DNA of 43,223 bases from Halorubrum rubrum (lineage in GTDB: Archaea > Halobacteriota > Halobacteria > Halobacteriales > Haloferacaceae): assembly GCF_024494685.1 (NCBI RefSeq), contig NZ_JANHDM010000019.1, positions 1-43,223 of the forward strand, in the 5' to 3' direction. Of the stretch, positions 24,216 to 32,388 are shown piece after piece. Numbering within the stretch: the first letter of the stretch is position 1; every line of letters begins with the position of its first letter. The notes beneath the pieces were generated by a model. It did no database searches. It saw only the letters and a program-made list of their open reading frames with translations, and was not told the origin of the DNA. Position numbers and translations under genes: made by a program.

Positions 24216-25370
24216 TCACGTCCCCCAGTCGAACTCGTCGGCGGCGTCGACGCTCGCCCGCTCGTCGGATCCGTCGCGGTCGGCCGCGGGGCCGACCTCG
24301 TCACGATCGCCGTCGCCGGCTACCCGATCGCGACCGTCGTCCCCGTCACCGTCGACGAGGGCGTCGAGGTCGACCGTGCCGACCGCCTCGGGAACCGGGG
24401 CCGCGGCTCCGCCGGAGACGGTCCGCCCGGTCTGGACCGCCGGGTCGACCTCGGGGCCGACCTCGGCGGCGAGCGAACCGGCCGCCGACTCGCGGAGTTC
24501 CGACGAGTCGGCGGCGTCCGCGACGTCGACGGCGACGGGCGACCGGGCGCGCTCGATCGCGTCCGCCGCCCCGAGACCGTACAGCGTGTGGACGACGATC
24601 CGGACCGCGAACACCCCGGCGATCCCGACGAGGAGCGGGACGAACGGCCCCGCGAGGGCGTATCCCGTGAGCAGGGTGACCATCGCCAGCGACCACGCGA
24701 CCGCGTACTCCCCCGAGAGTGCGACGCGACCGACCGCGGCCGGTCGGAGTCCGTCGCGGAGCCGACCTCCGGCGGCGAGCGCGGCGAGCGCCGCCGGCCT
24801 GACGTACGCGAACGCGACCAGGTACGCGAGCGAGACGACGGCGACGAAGGCCCCGACGATCCCGTAGACCGGCGTGACGGGTGGCACGCCCGCGCCGACG
24901 CCGGGAACGCCTCCCGAGTCGGCCCCCGCGACCGACTCCGCGAGCGGTGCCGGGTCCACGCGATCGAGTTCGACGAACGCGCCCGCGACCCCGACGGCGG
25001 TCAGCCCGACGACGAGCGGGAGGAGGTACGCGACGGTGAGCAGCGCGGACGCGACCCCGTCGCGGTAGAGCCGCCCCCATCGAACGAAGGGCGGAGCCTG
25101 CGGGGAGGCGTCCGCCGCGGCGGTGGTCCCGGTTCCGGACCCGTCGACCGACTCGATCCCGGCGGCGACCACCCGCAGGAGGTAGCCGCGACCGACGAAC
25201 GTCGGCGCGAGCGCGAGGGGCGCGGCCAGGACGAGAGCGGGCGCGGAGAGCGTCCCGATCACCCAAATCGGCGTGACGACCCACGCGAGGAGCGTCAGCA
25301 CCGTCCCGATGATCAGCGTTCCGGCCGCGTCCTCGGAGCGAAGCGGCGTCCCCAGCGCGGCCCGGAGCAT
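24216..25370 (-). CDS. DUF4013 membrane protein with acidic tail
   Basis: A 384-residue membrane protein. The first 260 residues hold about six hydrophobic helices in two similar blocks, each with the motif LLRV or LRDGLRPAAVGRV typical of DUF4013. A long, acidic, Gly/Asp-rich cytosolic tail (about 270-384) follows. The family is widespread in archaea and of unknown function. The mRNA should be leaderless: a TATA box attata reading leftward at 25394-25400 is 27 nt before the ATG. It is divergent from the gene at 25725. Confidence 0.82.
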   Translation of the reverse strand: MLRAALGTPLRSEDAAGTLIIGTVLTLLAWVVTPIWVIGTLSAPALVLAAPLALAPTFVGRGYLLRVVAAGIESVDGSGTGTTAAADASPQAPPFVRWGRLYRDGVASALLTVAYLLPLVVGLTAVGVAGAFVELDRVDPAPLAESVAGADSGGVPGVGAGVPPVTPVYGIVGAFVAVVSLAYLVAFAYVRPAALAALAAGGRLRDGLRPAAVGRVALSGEYAVAWSLAMVTLLTGYALAGPFVPLLVGIAGVFAVRIVVHTLYGLGAADAIERARSPVAVDVADAADSSELRESAAGSLAAEVGPEVDPAVQTGRTVSGGAAAPVPEAVGTVDLDALVDGDGDDGRDRVAGDGDRDEVGPAADRDGSDERASVDAADEFDWGT

Positions 25371-25724
25371 ACCGATCGTTTCCTCGGAAGGCGTATAAAT
25401 TGTGCCGGCGACGCGGGGAAGCGGTCGACGGGGCGCGCCGAGCGGAGCGGTCGGCGGCGGACGGTACCGGTCGGTTCGGTCGGCGACGGCCGGCGATCTC
25501 CGTCTGTAAAACGGATGACTGAAACATCGTTCACCGAGCGTTTATGCCCGAGGATGGAGTAGTTGGCCTCGGCCGCGCGGGACAATCGTGTGCCTCTGAC
25601 AGACCCGATATCGGCCGTCGCAACCGACGGCCCCCGTCAGCGGCTTTCCGCTCGAGTTCTCGATCGAACCACTCCCGAAGCGGCGCGCCGGTACCGATTT
25701 ATCCCGTCCCGCCGACCCTCCGGT
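25371..25724. other. 354-bp intergenic region between divergent genes
   Basis: Holds the leftward TATA box (gtataaat, 25393-25400) for the DUF4013 gene and a rightward tttat at 25698-25702, 27 nt before the next ATG. A third TATA-like gcgtttatg at about 25537-25545 has no matching gene; it might serve a short RNA or an unrecognised leader. No repeat or RNA gene is apparent. Confidence 0.5.
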
Positions 25725-26168
25725 ATGAGCGACGACGAGCCGACGAGCGGGGTCGAACCGACCCTCCGAAGCTACGGCATCAGCGTCGAGTCGATCGACG
25801 TCGGCGACCCCCTCGAGGTGACGTACATGACCGCGTTTCCCGGCAGCGAGGTCCACCGCCGCGAGATCGGTCGGGCGCTCAACGCCCTCATCGACCGCGC
25901 GGAGGCGGACGCGTGGGACCCCGTTCGCGTCGAGGCGACCGTGGTCCGATCGCCGGGCGACCCGCTCGGGACGTGGAGCGCGGAGCCCGCCTGGTTCGAG
26001 GACCTCCTCGCGGACGAACTGACCGAGACCGAGTTCTCGACGCGCGTCCTCGAAACGCTCACGCACGTCGAGGGGGACGGCGACGGCGGATCGGACGCCG
26101 CCGACGACGCCAGCGACGACAGTGACGGATCGAACGACGAGGAGACCGAGGAGGACCGGACGCCGTGA
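25725..26168 (+). CDS. conserved haloarchaeal protein, 147 aa
   Basis: A soluble 147-residue protein. The first 110 residues appear to be a compact alpha/beta domain (LRSYGISVESIDVGDPLEVTY... then VHRREIGRALNALIDRAEA). The last 35 residues are an acidic Asp/Ser/Glu tail (DDASDDSDGS). The family is common in haloarchaea as a hypothetical protein; no function is known to me. The ATG is 27 nt after a TATA-like box, so the transcript is leaderless. The stop overlaps the GTG of the next gene (GTGA), so the two are translationally coupled. Confidence 0.75.
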   Translation: MSDDEPTSGVEPTLRSYGISVESIDVGDPLEVTYMTAFPGSEVHRREIGRALNALIDRAEADAWDPVRVEATVVRSPGDPLGTWSAEPAWFEDLLADELTETEFSTRVLETLTHVEGDGDGGSDAADDASDDSDGSNDEETEEDRTP

Positions 26169-27103
26169 CCCGACGCGACCCGGTGAACCGCGCCCAGCGG
26201 CGGCTCGATCGGCCGCCGCGCGAACGCTTCTCGACGCGCGATCTCGCGTTCGACGTCGACGGAGAGACCTGCCGAGGAACGCTGTACCTCCCGAGCGGCG
26301 ACGACGACGATCCGCCGGTCGTCGTCATGGCACCCGGTCTCGGCGCGGAGCGGAGCTTCGGCTACCCCGCGATCGCCGAGCGGTTCGCCGACGCCGGCTA
26401 CGCCGCGTTCTGTTTCGACTACCGCGGGTTCGGCGACTCCGACGGCGACTCCCGGTTGGTTCACCCCGGTCGCCAGCGCGCCGACTACGCGGGCGCGCTC
26501 GACCGCCTCGGTCGCGTCGACGCGCTCGGCCGGGACCGGGTCCTCTGGGGCGCGTCGCTGTCGGGGGGACACGTCCTGACGCTCGCGGCCGATCGCCGGG
26601 ACGTCGACGCCGTGATCGCGGTGACGCCCCTGCTCGACGCGCGCGCCGTCACCTTCGCCCGCGGCGGCCGGTACGTCGTCCGTTCCGGGCTCGCGGGGCT
26701 CCGCGACCTGCTCGGCCATCGGTTCGGGCGCGGCCGAACGGTCCCGATCGTCGGCGGGACCGAGGAACTCGCCGCGATCACCGAGCCGGGGACGAAACGC
26801 GGCTACCTCGACCTCGTCGACCGGGAGTCGGCCTGGCGGAACGAGACGCCCGCCCGGTCGCTCCTGCGGCTCGTGAACTACCGGCCGGGCGAGCGGCTCG
26901 CGGAGATCCGTGCGCCGACGCTGCTTTTGGCCGGCACCGACGACTCCATCGTTCCGGTCGAGTCGGTCCGCGCGGCCGCCGAGGCGCTCCGGCGCGGCAC
27001 GGTCGTCTCGATGCCCGCCGACCACTTCTCCCCGTTCGGGGCGGACTTCGAGCCGGCGGTCGGCCACCAGCTCTCGTTCCTCCGGGACGCGCTCGACCGG
27101 TAG
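26165..27103 (+). CDS. alpha/beta hydrolase
   Basis: A 312-residue alpha/beta hydrolase. Features are the oxyanion strand VVVMAPGLGAERS, YRGFGDSDG, the nucleophile elbow GASLSGG (serine), the acid in LAGTDDSIVP, and the catalytic histidine in PADHFSPFG. It resembles the dipeptidyl-peptidase/acetylxylan-esterase-like hydrolases. No signal peptide, so cytosolic. It begins with GTG, overlapping the stop of the preceding gene by four bases, which decided the start. The 3' end is a tandem duplication: a 27-bp unit with the stop codon is copied once exactly, plus a partial third copy. The substrate is unknown. Confidence 0.85.
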   Translation: MTRRDPVNRAQRRLDRPPRERFSTRDLAFDVDGETCRGTLYLPSGDDDDPPVVVMAPGLGAERSFGYPAIAERFADAGYAAFCFDYRGFGDSDGDSRLVHPGRQRADYAGALDRLGRVDALGRDRVLWGASLSGGHVLTLAADRRDVDAVIAVTPLLDARAVTFARGGRYVVRSGLAGLRDLLGHRFGRGRTVPIVGGTEELAAITEPGTKRGYLDLVDRESAWRNETPARSLLRLVNYRPGERLAEIRAPTLLLAGTDDSIVPVESVRAAAEALRRGTVVSMPADHFSPFGADFEPAVGHQLSFLRDALDR

Positions 27104-27149
27104 TCGAGCCGGGACGCGCTCGACCGGTAGTCGAGCCGGGACGCGCTCG
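27082..27149 (+). repeat. 27-bp tandem duplication over hydrolase stop codon
   Basis: Units 27082-27108 and 27109-27135 are identical; 27136-27149 repeats the first 14 bases of a third. The TAG stop is at 27101-27103. The unit length is nine codons, so frame is kept, and the copy repeats the stop. Confidence 0.92.
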
Positions 27150-27204
27150 CGGACGGCGAGGATCGGGTGCGGCCTTTATCTCATCGAGTCGCGTACCCTC
27201 CCCC

Positions 27205-27516
27205 ATGACCGTCGTCGCCCTGTTGAGCGTCGCACCGGTGATCGAGGGGAGCATGGCCGAGGAGGTCGCCGAGGCGGTGGCCGCCCTCGACGACTTCGAC
27301 GTGAGCTACGAGACGAACCCGATGGGGACCACCATCGAGGCCGACGACGTCGACACGCTGCTCGACGCCGTCGGGGCCGCCCACCGGGCGGTCGACGGCG
27401 ACCGCGTCTCCACGTTCCTGAAGATCGACGACAAGCGGACCGTCGAGACGACGGCCGACCGGAAGGTCGAGGCGGTCGAGGAACACCTCGGTCGCGAGGC
27501 GAAACGGGAGCGGTGA
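27205..27516 (+). CDS. MTH1187-type thiamine-binding protein
   Basis: A 103-residue protein of the MTH1187/YkoF (DUF77) family, a ferredoxin-like fold that binds thiamine. The opening VVALLSVAPVIEGSMAEEVAEAV and YETNPMGTTIEADDVDTLLDAV match the family; the closing RKVEAVEEHLGR is also typical. It is cytosolic and usually tetrameric. A TATA-like ctttatc at 27174-27180 is 28 nt before the ATG, fitting a leaderless transcript. It has no thiamine-transport or biosynthesis neighbour here. The role in vivo is not known; it may buffer or deliver thiamine. Confidence 0.88.
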   Translation: MTVVALLSVAPVIEGSMAEEVAEAVAALDDFDVSYETNPMGTTIEADDVDTLLDAVGAAHRAVDGDRVSTFLKIDDKRTVETTADRKVEAVEEHLGREAKRER

Positions 27517-27532
27517 GGTCGCGCCGTCCGGC

Positions 27533-27955
27533 TCAGAGCGGCCGACGGGCGGCTCCGGCCGCGTCGCCGCGGCCCCGTCCGTCGTCGACGAGGGCGGACC
27601 GGACACACCAGCGGCAGTAGCGGTACCCCGACCGATTCCTCGCGCCGCAGTTCCCGCAGACGACCGTCTCGCCGTCGGTTTCGAGCGGCGGCGGGCCGTC
27701 GGCCGACGGATCCGTGGACGGCGAGCGCGCGTCGGTCGACGCGTGGGCCGACGCGTCGTCGCCGTCGGCCGACCGGGTTCGATCCCGCCGCCTGGCGAGC
27801 ACCGCGTCGAACCCGGTGGGATCGTCGTCCGCGGGCCTCCCCTCCGCGTCGGGCGCGTCACCGGGGCCGCGGTCCCGGCGGGCGAGCGTCCACGCGGCCG
27901 CCACGTTGATCAGGAGCATCCCCGCCAGCAGCGCGGCGAGCAGTGCCACCGACAT
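27533..27955 (-). CDS. membrane-anchored zinc-ribbon protein
   Basis: A 140-residue protein. One N-terminal hydrophobic helix (MSVALLAALLAGMLLINVAA) anchors it. It has an acidic, disordered middle and a C-terminal zinc ribbon, CGNCGARNRSGYRYCRWC (C-x2-C and C-x2-C). The tail is basic. The start was chosen at the ATG with hydrophobic follow-up; the very long frame upstream is antisense to ridA. It converges with the thiamine-binding gene. Similar small ribbon-plus-helix proteins are common in haloarchaea; their function is unknown. Confidence 0.76.
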   Translation of the reverse strand: MSVALLAALLAGMLLINVAAAWTLARRDRGPGDAPDAEGRPADDDPTGFDAVLARRRDRTRSADGDDASAHASTDARSPSTDPSADGPPPLETDGETVVCGNCGARNRSGYRYCRWCVRSALVDDGRGRGDAAGAARRPL

Positions 27956-28048
27956 ATGTGTGACGTTAGCACTCGACAGTAATATGCTCGGCGGTCGGAT
28001 CGGCCGCGTCCCCGACACACTTAATGATCCGCGTCGAAGGGTCGACGC

Positions 28049-28429
28049 ATGTCGGAGATCATCCACACGAACGCGGCCCCGGAGGCGGTCGGCGCGTACA
28101 GCCAGGCGACGACGAACGGCGACCTCGTGTTCACCGCCGGACAGATACCGCTGACGCCGGAGGGCGAACTCCTCGAGGACGCCCCGATCGCGGAGCAGAC
28201 GGAGCAGGCGCTCGACAACCTCCTGGCGGTCCTCGCGGAGGCGGGCGCGGAGCCGGAGGACGTGCTCAAGACGACCGTCTTCCTCGGCGACATCGACGAC
28301 TTCGAGGAGATGAACGAGGTGTACGCGAACTACTTCGACCGAGCGCCGCCGGCGCGGTCGGCGGTTCAGGCCGGCGCGCTCCCGAAGGGCGTCGGCGTCG
28401 AGATCGAGGCCGTCGCGAGCGTCGAGTGA
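28049..28429 (+). CDS. RidA-family enamine/imine deaminase
   Basis: A 126-residue RidA (YjgF/YER057c/UK114) protein that hydrolyses reactive enamines and imines released by PLP enzymes. It forms trimers with sites at the interfaces. Visible are the family motifs AVGAYSQATTNGDLVFTAGQIPL, EQALDNLLAVLAEAGAEPEDVLKTTVFL, NYF, and the active-site arginine in PPARSAVQAGALPKGVGVEIEAVA. The ATG is 28 nt after a TATA-like ttaatg at 28021, so it is leaderless. The next gene starts one base after the stop, hence is co-transcribed. Confidence 0.94.
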   Translation: MSEIIHTNAAPEAVGAYSQATTNGDLVFTAGQIPLTPEGELLEDAPIAEQTEQALDNLLAVLAEAGAEPEDVLKTTVFLGDIDDFEEMNEVYANYFDRAPPARSAVQAGALPKGVGVEIEAVASVE

Positions 28430-28430
28430 G

Positions 28431-28775
28431 ATGAGCGAGGGCGGCGAGGACCGCGGCCGCGACGGTGCGTCCGGCGACGACGTCTCCGGCGGCAACGGCC
28501 CTGCCGCCTCCGCGGACGCCGTCAGTCACGCCGGTAACGCACCGGGCCTCCCCGCCACGCGGCGGAACCGGCTTCGCTCCGCGGCGCTCTGGGGGGCGGT
28601 CGGCGGGTTCGCGTTCCTCGCCGCCGCACAGGGGTACCTCCTCGTCGGTGGAACGGTCCCCTTCGGATACGCGTGGCTGTTCGGGATGGCCGCGGTCGTC
28701 GCCGCCGCTGCCGGGGCGTTGGCGTATCTCACGGAACACCGGATCGCGCGACGAGGGGGGAAAAGAAGGACTTAA
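28431..28775 (+). CDS. two-helix membrane protein downstream of ridA
   Basis: A 114-residue protein with a 50-residue disordered Gly/Asp/Ala-rich N-terminus and two membrane helices (about residues 53-73 and 77-96), ending in a basic patch (RRGGKRRT). It begins one base after the ridA stop, so it is in one operon with it. I do not recognise the family. Function unknown. Confidence 0.72.
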   Translation: MSEGGEDRGRDGASGDDVSGGNGPAASADAVSHAGNAPGLPATRRNRLRSAALWGAVGGFAFLAAAQGYLLVGGTVPFGYAWLFGMAAVVAAAAGALAYLTEHRIARRGGKRRT

Positions 28776-28802
28776 CAGTCTCACCGGATTAGCTCCGGAC
28801 GA

Positions 28803-28884
28803 GCCAGGATGGCCGAGTGGTAAGGCGCACGCCTGGAAAGCGTGTTCCCTTCCGGGATCGGGGGTTCAAATCCCTCTCCTGGCG
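28803..28884 (+). tRNA. tRNA-Ser (anticodon GGA)
   Basis: Acceptor arms GCCAGGA (28803-28809) and TCCTGGC (28877-28883) pair perfectly, with discriminator G at 28884. The D arm starts GGCCGAGTGGTAAGGC. The anticodon stem CACGC/GCGTG encloses loop CTGGAAA, giving anticodon GGA at 28835-28837. A long variable arm (about 28845-28859) is characteristic of tRNA-Ser. The T arm has GGTTCAAATCC. No intron is seen and CCA is not encoded. A T4 run just after it (28886-28889) is a likely terminator. Confidence 0.95.
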
Positions 28885-29054
28885 CTTTTGCTGTCGCAAT
28901 AAGAACGAGGAGCGGCGCACTGGCGAGACAAGTGTCGCTCCCTCTCCAGTCGGTTCTCGAGACGATCCCCGTCGATCCCCGTCGATCCACGCCGACGGGG
29001 TTCGGCGGATCCACGTAACCTTCATATGTGTGGGAGGTGTTGACACGGGTGACG

Positions 29055-29225
29055 ATGCCAGACACGAAATCGGGACGCGAACGGAAGGGGAGAGGCAAGC
29101 GCCAGCAGCTCGAGAACCACCTCACCCGACGGGAGCTCGAGGCCGACGACGAACCGCCGGAGCCGACGTTCGAGACGGTCGACTCGGAGTATCTCGACGA
29201 GCCCGGCGAGCCGGCCGCCGAGTAG
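29055..29225 (+). CDS. small basic-acidic haloarchaeal protein, 56 aa
   Basis: A 56-residue protein, basic at the start (MPDTKSGRERKGRGKRQQLE) and acidic at the end (DEPGEPAAE), probably disordered or partly helical. The family is common in haloarchaea as a short hypothetical protein; I can give no function. A TATA-like catatg lies at about 29022-29027, some 28-30 nt before the ATG. It converges with the large fusion gene. Confidence 0.7.
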   Translation: MPDTKSGRERKGRGKRQQLENHLTRRELEADDEPPEPTFETVDSEYLDEPGEPAAE

Positions 29226-29262
29226 CCGTCCCGACGGTCCGATCGACCGATCCGCCCTTTTG

Positions 29263-32142
29263 TTACTCGTCGAGGATCGACGCGATCTCGTCCAATCCCG
29301 CCCGCGGATCGTCCGTGATCGTCTTCCGCAGCACCTCGCCGACCGCCGACCGCTCGCGGTACCACGTCTCCGTCGGCGGTTCGACGACCGCGTTCTCGGC
29401 CATGAACCGGATCGCGGGCGCGTGCGGTTCGTACGGCGACGACGCCATGGCGTCCAGTGAGAACGGGTCCCCGTTCATCGTGGGGAACTGCCCCCCGTCG
29501 ACGAGCAGCGACCCGACGGCCTCCGAGCGGAACCCCCGGACGACCGCGAGCGCCTCGCCGAGCAGCTCCGTGTTGGGGTTGACGACGGCGTACTGGCCGT
29601 ACACCGTCGTCCGCGACGTCTCGGCTCCCGTCGGCACCGGCATCACGCCGAGCGCCTCGGAGTCGTCCCGTACGTCGATCCCGATCGACGGCGGGAGCAG
29701 CGCGGCGACGCCCCGTCCCTCGCGGAACGCGTTCAGGACGTCGGAGAACCCGTATTCGAGCACCTCCTCGGGGGACGCCCGTTCGACCGGCGGGTCCGCC
29801 CGGTCGCCGCCGAGCGCGAGGTCGTGGAGGACGTTCGCCGCCCGGACGCCCGGCGTGTCCGCGATCGTCACCCCGGCGTCGTCTCCGGGCGCCGTCTCCC
29901 CGCCCTCGTAGTACGAGCCGCCGAAGCCGCCGAGCACGCCGGTGAACGTCGGCGGGAGCATGGACGGTCGACCGCTCCAGACGAACCCGTCGGTCCCCCG
30001 GTCGGCAGCGGCGGCGGCGACCATCTCCGACCACTCCGCCCACGTCGGCGGGGTGGTCATCCACTCGTCGGTGTCGCCGATCCCGGCCTCCTCGAACGGC
30101 GGCTTCCGGTAGACGACGGAGAAGGGGGCGAACGAGTACGGGAGCGCGTGGATCTCGCCGTCCTCGGGGTGGCGCGCCGCGGTGTCGAGCGCGGGGAACG
30201 TCTCGTCCAACACCTCCCCGATCCGGTGGTCGTCCGCGTGTGCCGAGAGCGGCTCGGTCGCGCCCGCCGAAAAGAGCACGCCGAGCTCCTGGACGCTGAC
30301 GAGCAGCACGTCCGGTTTCGGCTCGCCGGCGTCGACCGCCCCGACGAACTCCCGGACCCGATCGGTCCCGCCCGTCTCCGAGAGCACCTCCACGTCGACC
30401 TCGTCCGGAACGTCCGAGTCGGCGATCGCCCTCGGTAGCTCCTCCAGCCACTGGTAGTTGCGAACGTCGACGGTGACGGTCCCGCCCGTGATCTCGGCGG
30501 CGGTGCCCTCGTCGTCCGGACTCACGAGGTCGTCGTCGACGTCGCCGACCGCGACCGACCCCTTCATGCCGACCGTCTCGTGGGGGACACAGAGGTAGTT
30601 GAAGACGTCGCCCTCGCTCGCGTCCTCGAAGGCGTACTCGAAGGTGTACCCGCCCTCGTCGACCGGATCGCCGCTGTCGAACGTCCCGGCCTCGGCGACC
30701 ACGTTGTGCGCGCCGCCCTCGCCGGTCCACTCCCAGACCACCGTCGCGCCGGGATCGATCAGGATCGCGGCCGGGGAGAAGAGCAGCCCGTTCTCCCCCG
30801 TCCCGACCGAGACCGTGACCTCGTCTTCGTCCCGGTAGTCGTGGGTGGCGTCGTAGTTCTCGACGTCGTCCAGCCATCCGCCGTACTGGGCGGCCCCGGA
30901 ACCGGTTCCGTCGTCGGATCCGGAGCCGCCGGGCGACGTGGTCTCGCTCCCAGGGAGCCGGGGCGCCGAGTCGTTCCGATCGAGCGCGAGGAGCCCACCG
31001 TAGCCGATCCCGGCCAGCGTGAACGCGCCGACGCCGGCCTTGAGGAGCGACCGCCGGGACCCGCCGGCGTCGTCCGCGCCGCCCGCGGCTTCGCCGCTTC
31101 CGGGCGTACCGTCGCCGGGTGAGTCGTCTCCTCCTTGGGACGTGCCGGCGGCGGTCCCCTCGGCCGCCGTCCCGTCGTCTCCCGCCTCGGCCGCCGTCCC
31201 GTCGTCTCCCGCCCCGGCGTCATCGTCGTCAGTCGCGGCTCCGTGGTCACCCGTTCCCTCGGGCGTCGGCGCGACGGTCGCGGCGAGCGCGTCCGCCCGA
31301 CGGTCCGCCGTGTCGACCGTCGGGACGGCGTCGAGGAGGTCCCGGCCGAGGGGATACGTCGTCGCGTACCGGTCCGACGGGTCGCCCTCGGTCGCCCGGC
31401 CGACCGGTCGCACCGCTCCCTCCGGAAATTCGTCGCCGAGCGCGTCGGCGTCGATCCCCTCGCGGATCGCGTCGACCAGCGCCGCCGGGTCGTCGGCGTC
31501 GACGCCGGGGAACGGCGACCCGTCGCCGAGCGCCGCGGCCGCGAGCGCGCCGATCCGGTAGACGTCGGTCCGCTTCGAGGCGTGATCGCCCTCGAGCTGC
31601 TCGGGCGCGGTGTACGGGGTCGCCGGAGGGTCCGCGACGAGCCGGCTCAGCCCCCAGTCGTCGACGACCGCGACCGGTCCGTCGGCGTCGACCCGGAAGG
31701 AGAGGCAGTCGGGGTGAAGCGCGAGGTGACACGGCGTGGAGCCGTACCGGGAGTAGGTCCGGAGTATCTCACACACGTCGAAGAGCAGCTCCGCCCGCGT
31801 CCGCTGGTCGCACGCTCTCGCGGTCTCGAGGCTGGTCCCGGCGGCCCACGAATCGAGTTCGTCGGGGACGTACTCGACGGCGACCCACGGCTCGGGATCG
31901 GTCCCCCAGTCGAGCAGCCCGCGGACGGTCCGCCGCTCGTCGACGGTTCCCCACTGGCGAGCGAGCGCGTCGAACCTGTCGTACCGGTCGCTCGGGACCC
32001 TCCCGGTCGGCGTCCGGATCGCGACGGGGGTCCCCTCCTCGTCCGTTCCGCGATACGTGGTCCACCGTGGCGTCCGCCCGACGCGGTCGCCGACCGACCA
32101 CGCCCCCTTTCGCCCCTCCACGGGGCCGTCCAACCTGTCCAT
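29263..32142 (-). CDS. pseudokinase - Tat-like anchor - halocyanin - solute-binding fusion, 959 aa
   Basis: A four-part protein. Residues 1-275 are a Ser/Thr kinase fold in which key residues are replaced: the VAIK lysine is Arg43, the catalytic loop reads HLALHPDC (139-146) with no HRD aspartate, and only DWG (162-164) and TAPEQL are kept. So it is likely a pseudokinase. An acidic Gly/Ala linker follows, then a twin-arginine motif SRRSLLK (362-368) and a single hydrophobic helix (about 370-387). Outside the cell come a type 1 copper (plastocyanin/halocyanin) domain with ligands H479, C518, H521 and M526, and from about 555 to the end a family 1 ABC solute-binding domain. No permease gene is nearby. 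It is divergent from the thermosome gene. Confidence 0.85.
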   Translation of the reverse strand: MDRLDGPVEGRKGAWSVGDRVGRTPRWTTYRGTDEEGTPVAIRTPTGRVPSDRYDRFDALARQWGTVDERRTVRGLLDWGTDPEPWVAVEYVPDELDSWAAGTSLETARACDQRTRAELLFDVCEILRTYSRYGSTPCHLALHPDCLSFRVDADGPVAVVDDWGLSRLVADPPATPYTAPEQLEGDHASKRTDVYRIGALAAAALGDGSPFPGVDADDPAALVDAIREGIDADALGDEFPEGAVRPVGRATEGDPSDRYATTYPLGRDLLDAVPTVDTADRRADALAATVAPTPEGTGDHGAATDDDDAGAGDDGTAAEAGDDGTAAEGTAAGTSQGGDDSPGDGTPGSGEAAGGADDAGGSRRSLLKAGVGAFTLAGIGYGGLLALDRNDSAPRLPGSETTSPGGSGSDDGTGSGAAQYGGWLDDVENYDATHDYRDEDEVTVSVGTGENGLLFSPAAILIDPGATVVWEWTGEGGAHNVVAEAGTFDSGDPVDEGGYTFEYAFEDASEGDVFNYLCVPHETVGMKGSVAVGDVDDDLVSPDDEGTAAEITGGTVTVDVRNYQWLEELPRAIADSDVPDEVDVEVLSETGGTDRVREFVGAVDAGEPKPDVLLVSVQELGVLFSAGATEPLSAHADDHRIGEVLDETFPALDTAARHPEDGEIHALPYSFAPFSVVYRKPPFEEAGIGDTDEWMTTPPTWAEWSEMVAAAAADRGTDGFVWSGRPSMLPPTFTGVLGGFGGSYYEGGETAPGDDAGVTIADTPGVRAANVLHDLALGGDRADPPVERASPEEVLEYGFSDVLNAFREGRGVAALLPPSIGIDVRDDSEALGVMPVPTGAETSRTTVYGQYAVVNPNTELLGEALAVVRGFRSEAVGSLLVDGGQFPTMNGDPFSLDAMASSPYEPHAPAIRFMAENAVVEPPTETWYRERSAVGEVLRKTITDDPRAGLDEIASILDE

Positions 32143-32204
32143 ACGCCGTCGTTTTCGGTGCCGCCTAATAACGAATGGGCATCGATCTCACGGCTGATAC
32201 GTAG

Positions 32205-32212
32205 TTTATAAA
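32205..32212 (-). promoter_or_regulatory. palindromic TATA box upstream of the fusion gene
   Basis: tttataaa reads the same on both strands. Leftward it predicts a start near 32180 and a leader of roughly 40 nt before the ATG at 32142. Rightward it could start a short RNA near 32240, ahead of the thermosome promoter. Confidence 0.5.
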
Positions 32213-32356
32213 ACGGTCGCCTCGCGGGCAGGGGAACCGGCGAAAGTCCATGAGAATCGTCAACACAATACTCGGCCCGTGGGCGCGCAGTCGAGGGGTT
32301 TCGTCGTCGGAGCACTCGGCTCGGTCGTTCGCTCCCGCGGAGTCGGTTGCGATGGG

Positions 32357-32364
32357 TTTATATA
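32357..32364 (+). promoter_or_regulatory. TATA box of the thermosome gene
   Basis: tttatata, 28 nt (box centre) upstream of the ATG at 32389, a strong consensus box. The adjacent purine-rich gcgatggg is a plausible BRE. Expected to be heat-inducible by analogy with other haloarchaeal cct promoters. Confidence 0.75.
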
Positions 32365-32388
32365 GAATCACAAACAATCGAACGCTGT

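Noticed and set aside
28781..30877. Leftward 698-codon open frame overlapping the fusion gene
   Set aside because: It is a different phase of the same strand as the 959-aa fusion, made of Arg/Gly-rich sequence, and it crosses the tRNA-Ser gene.
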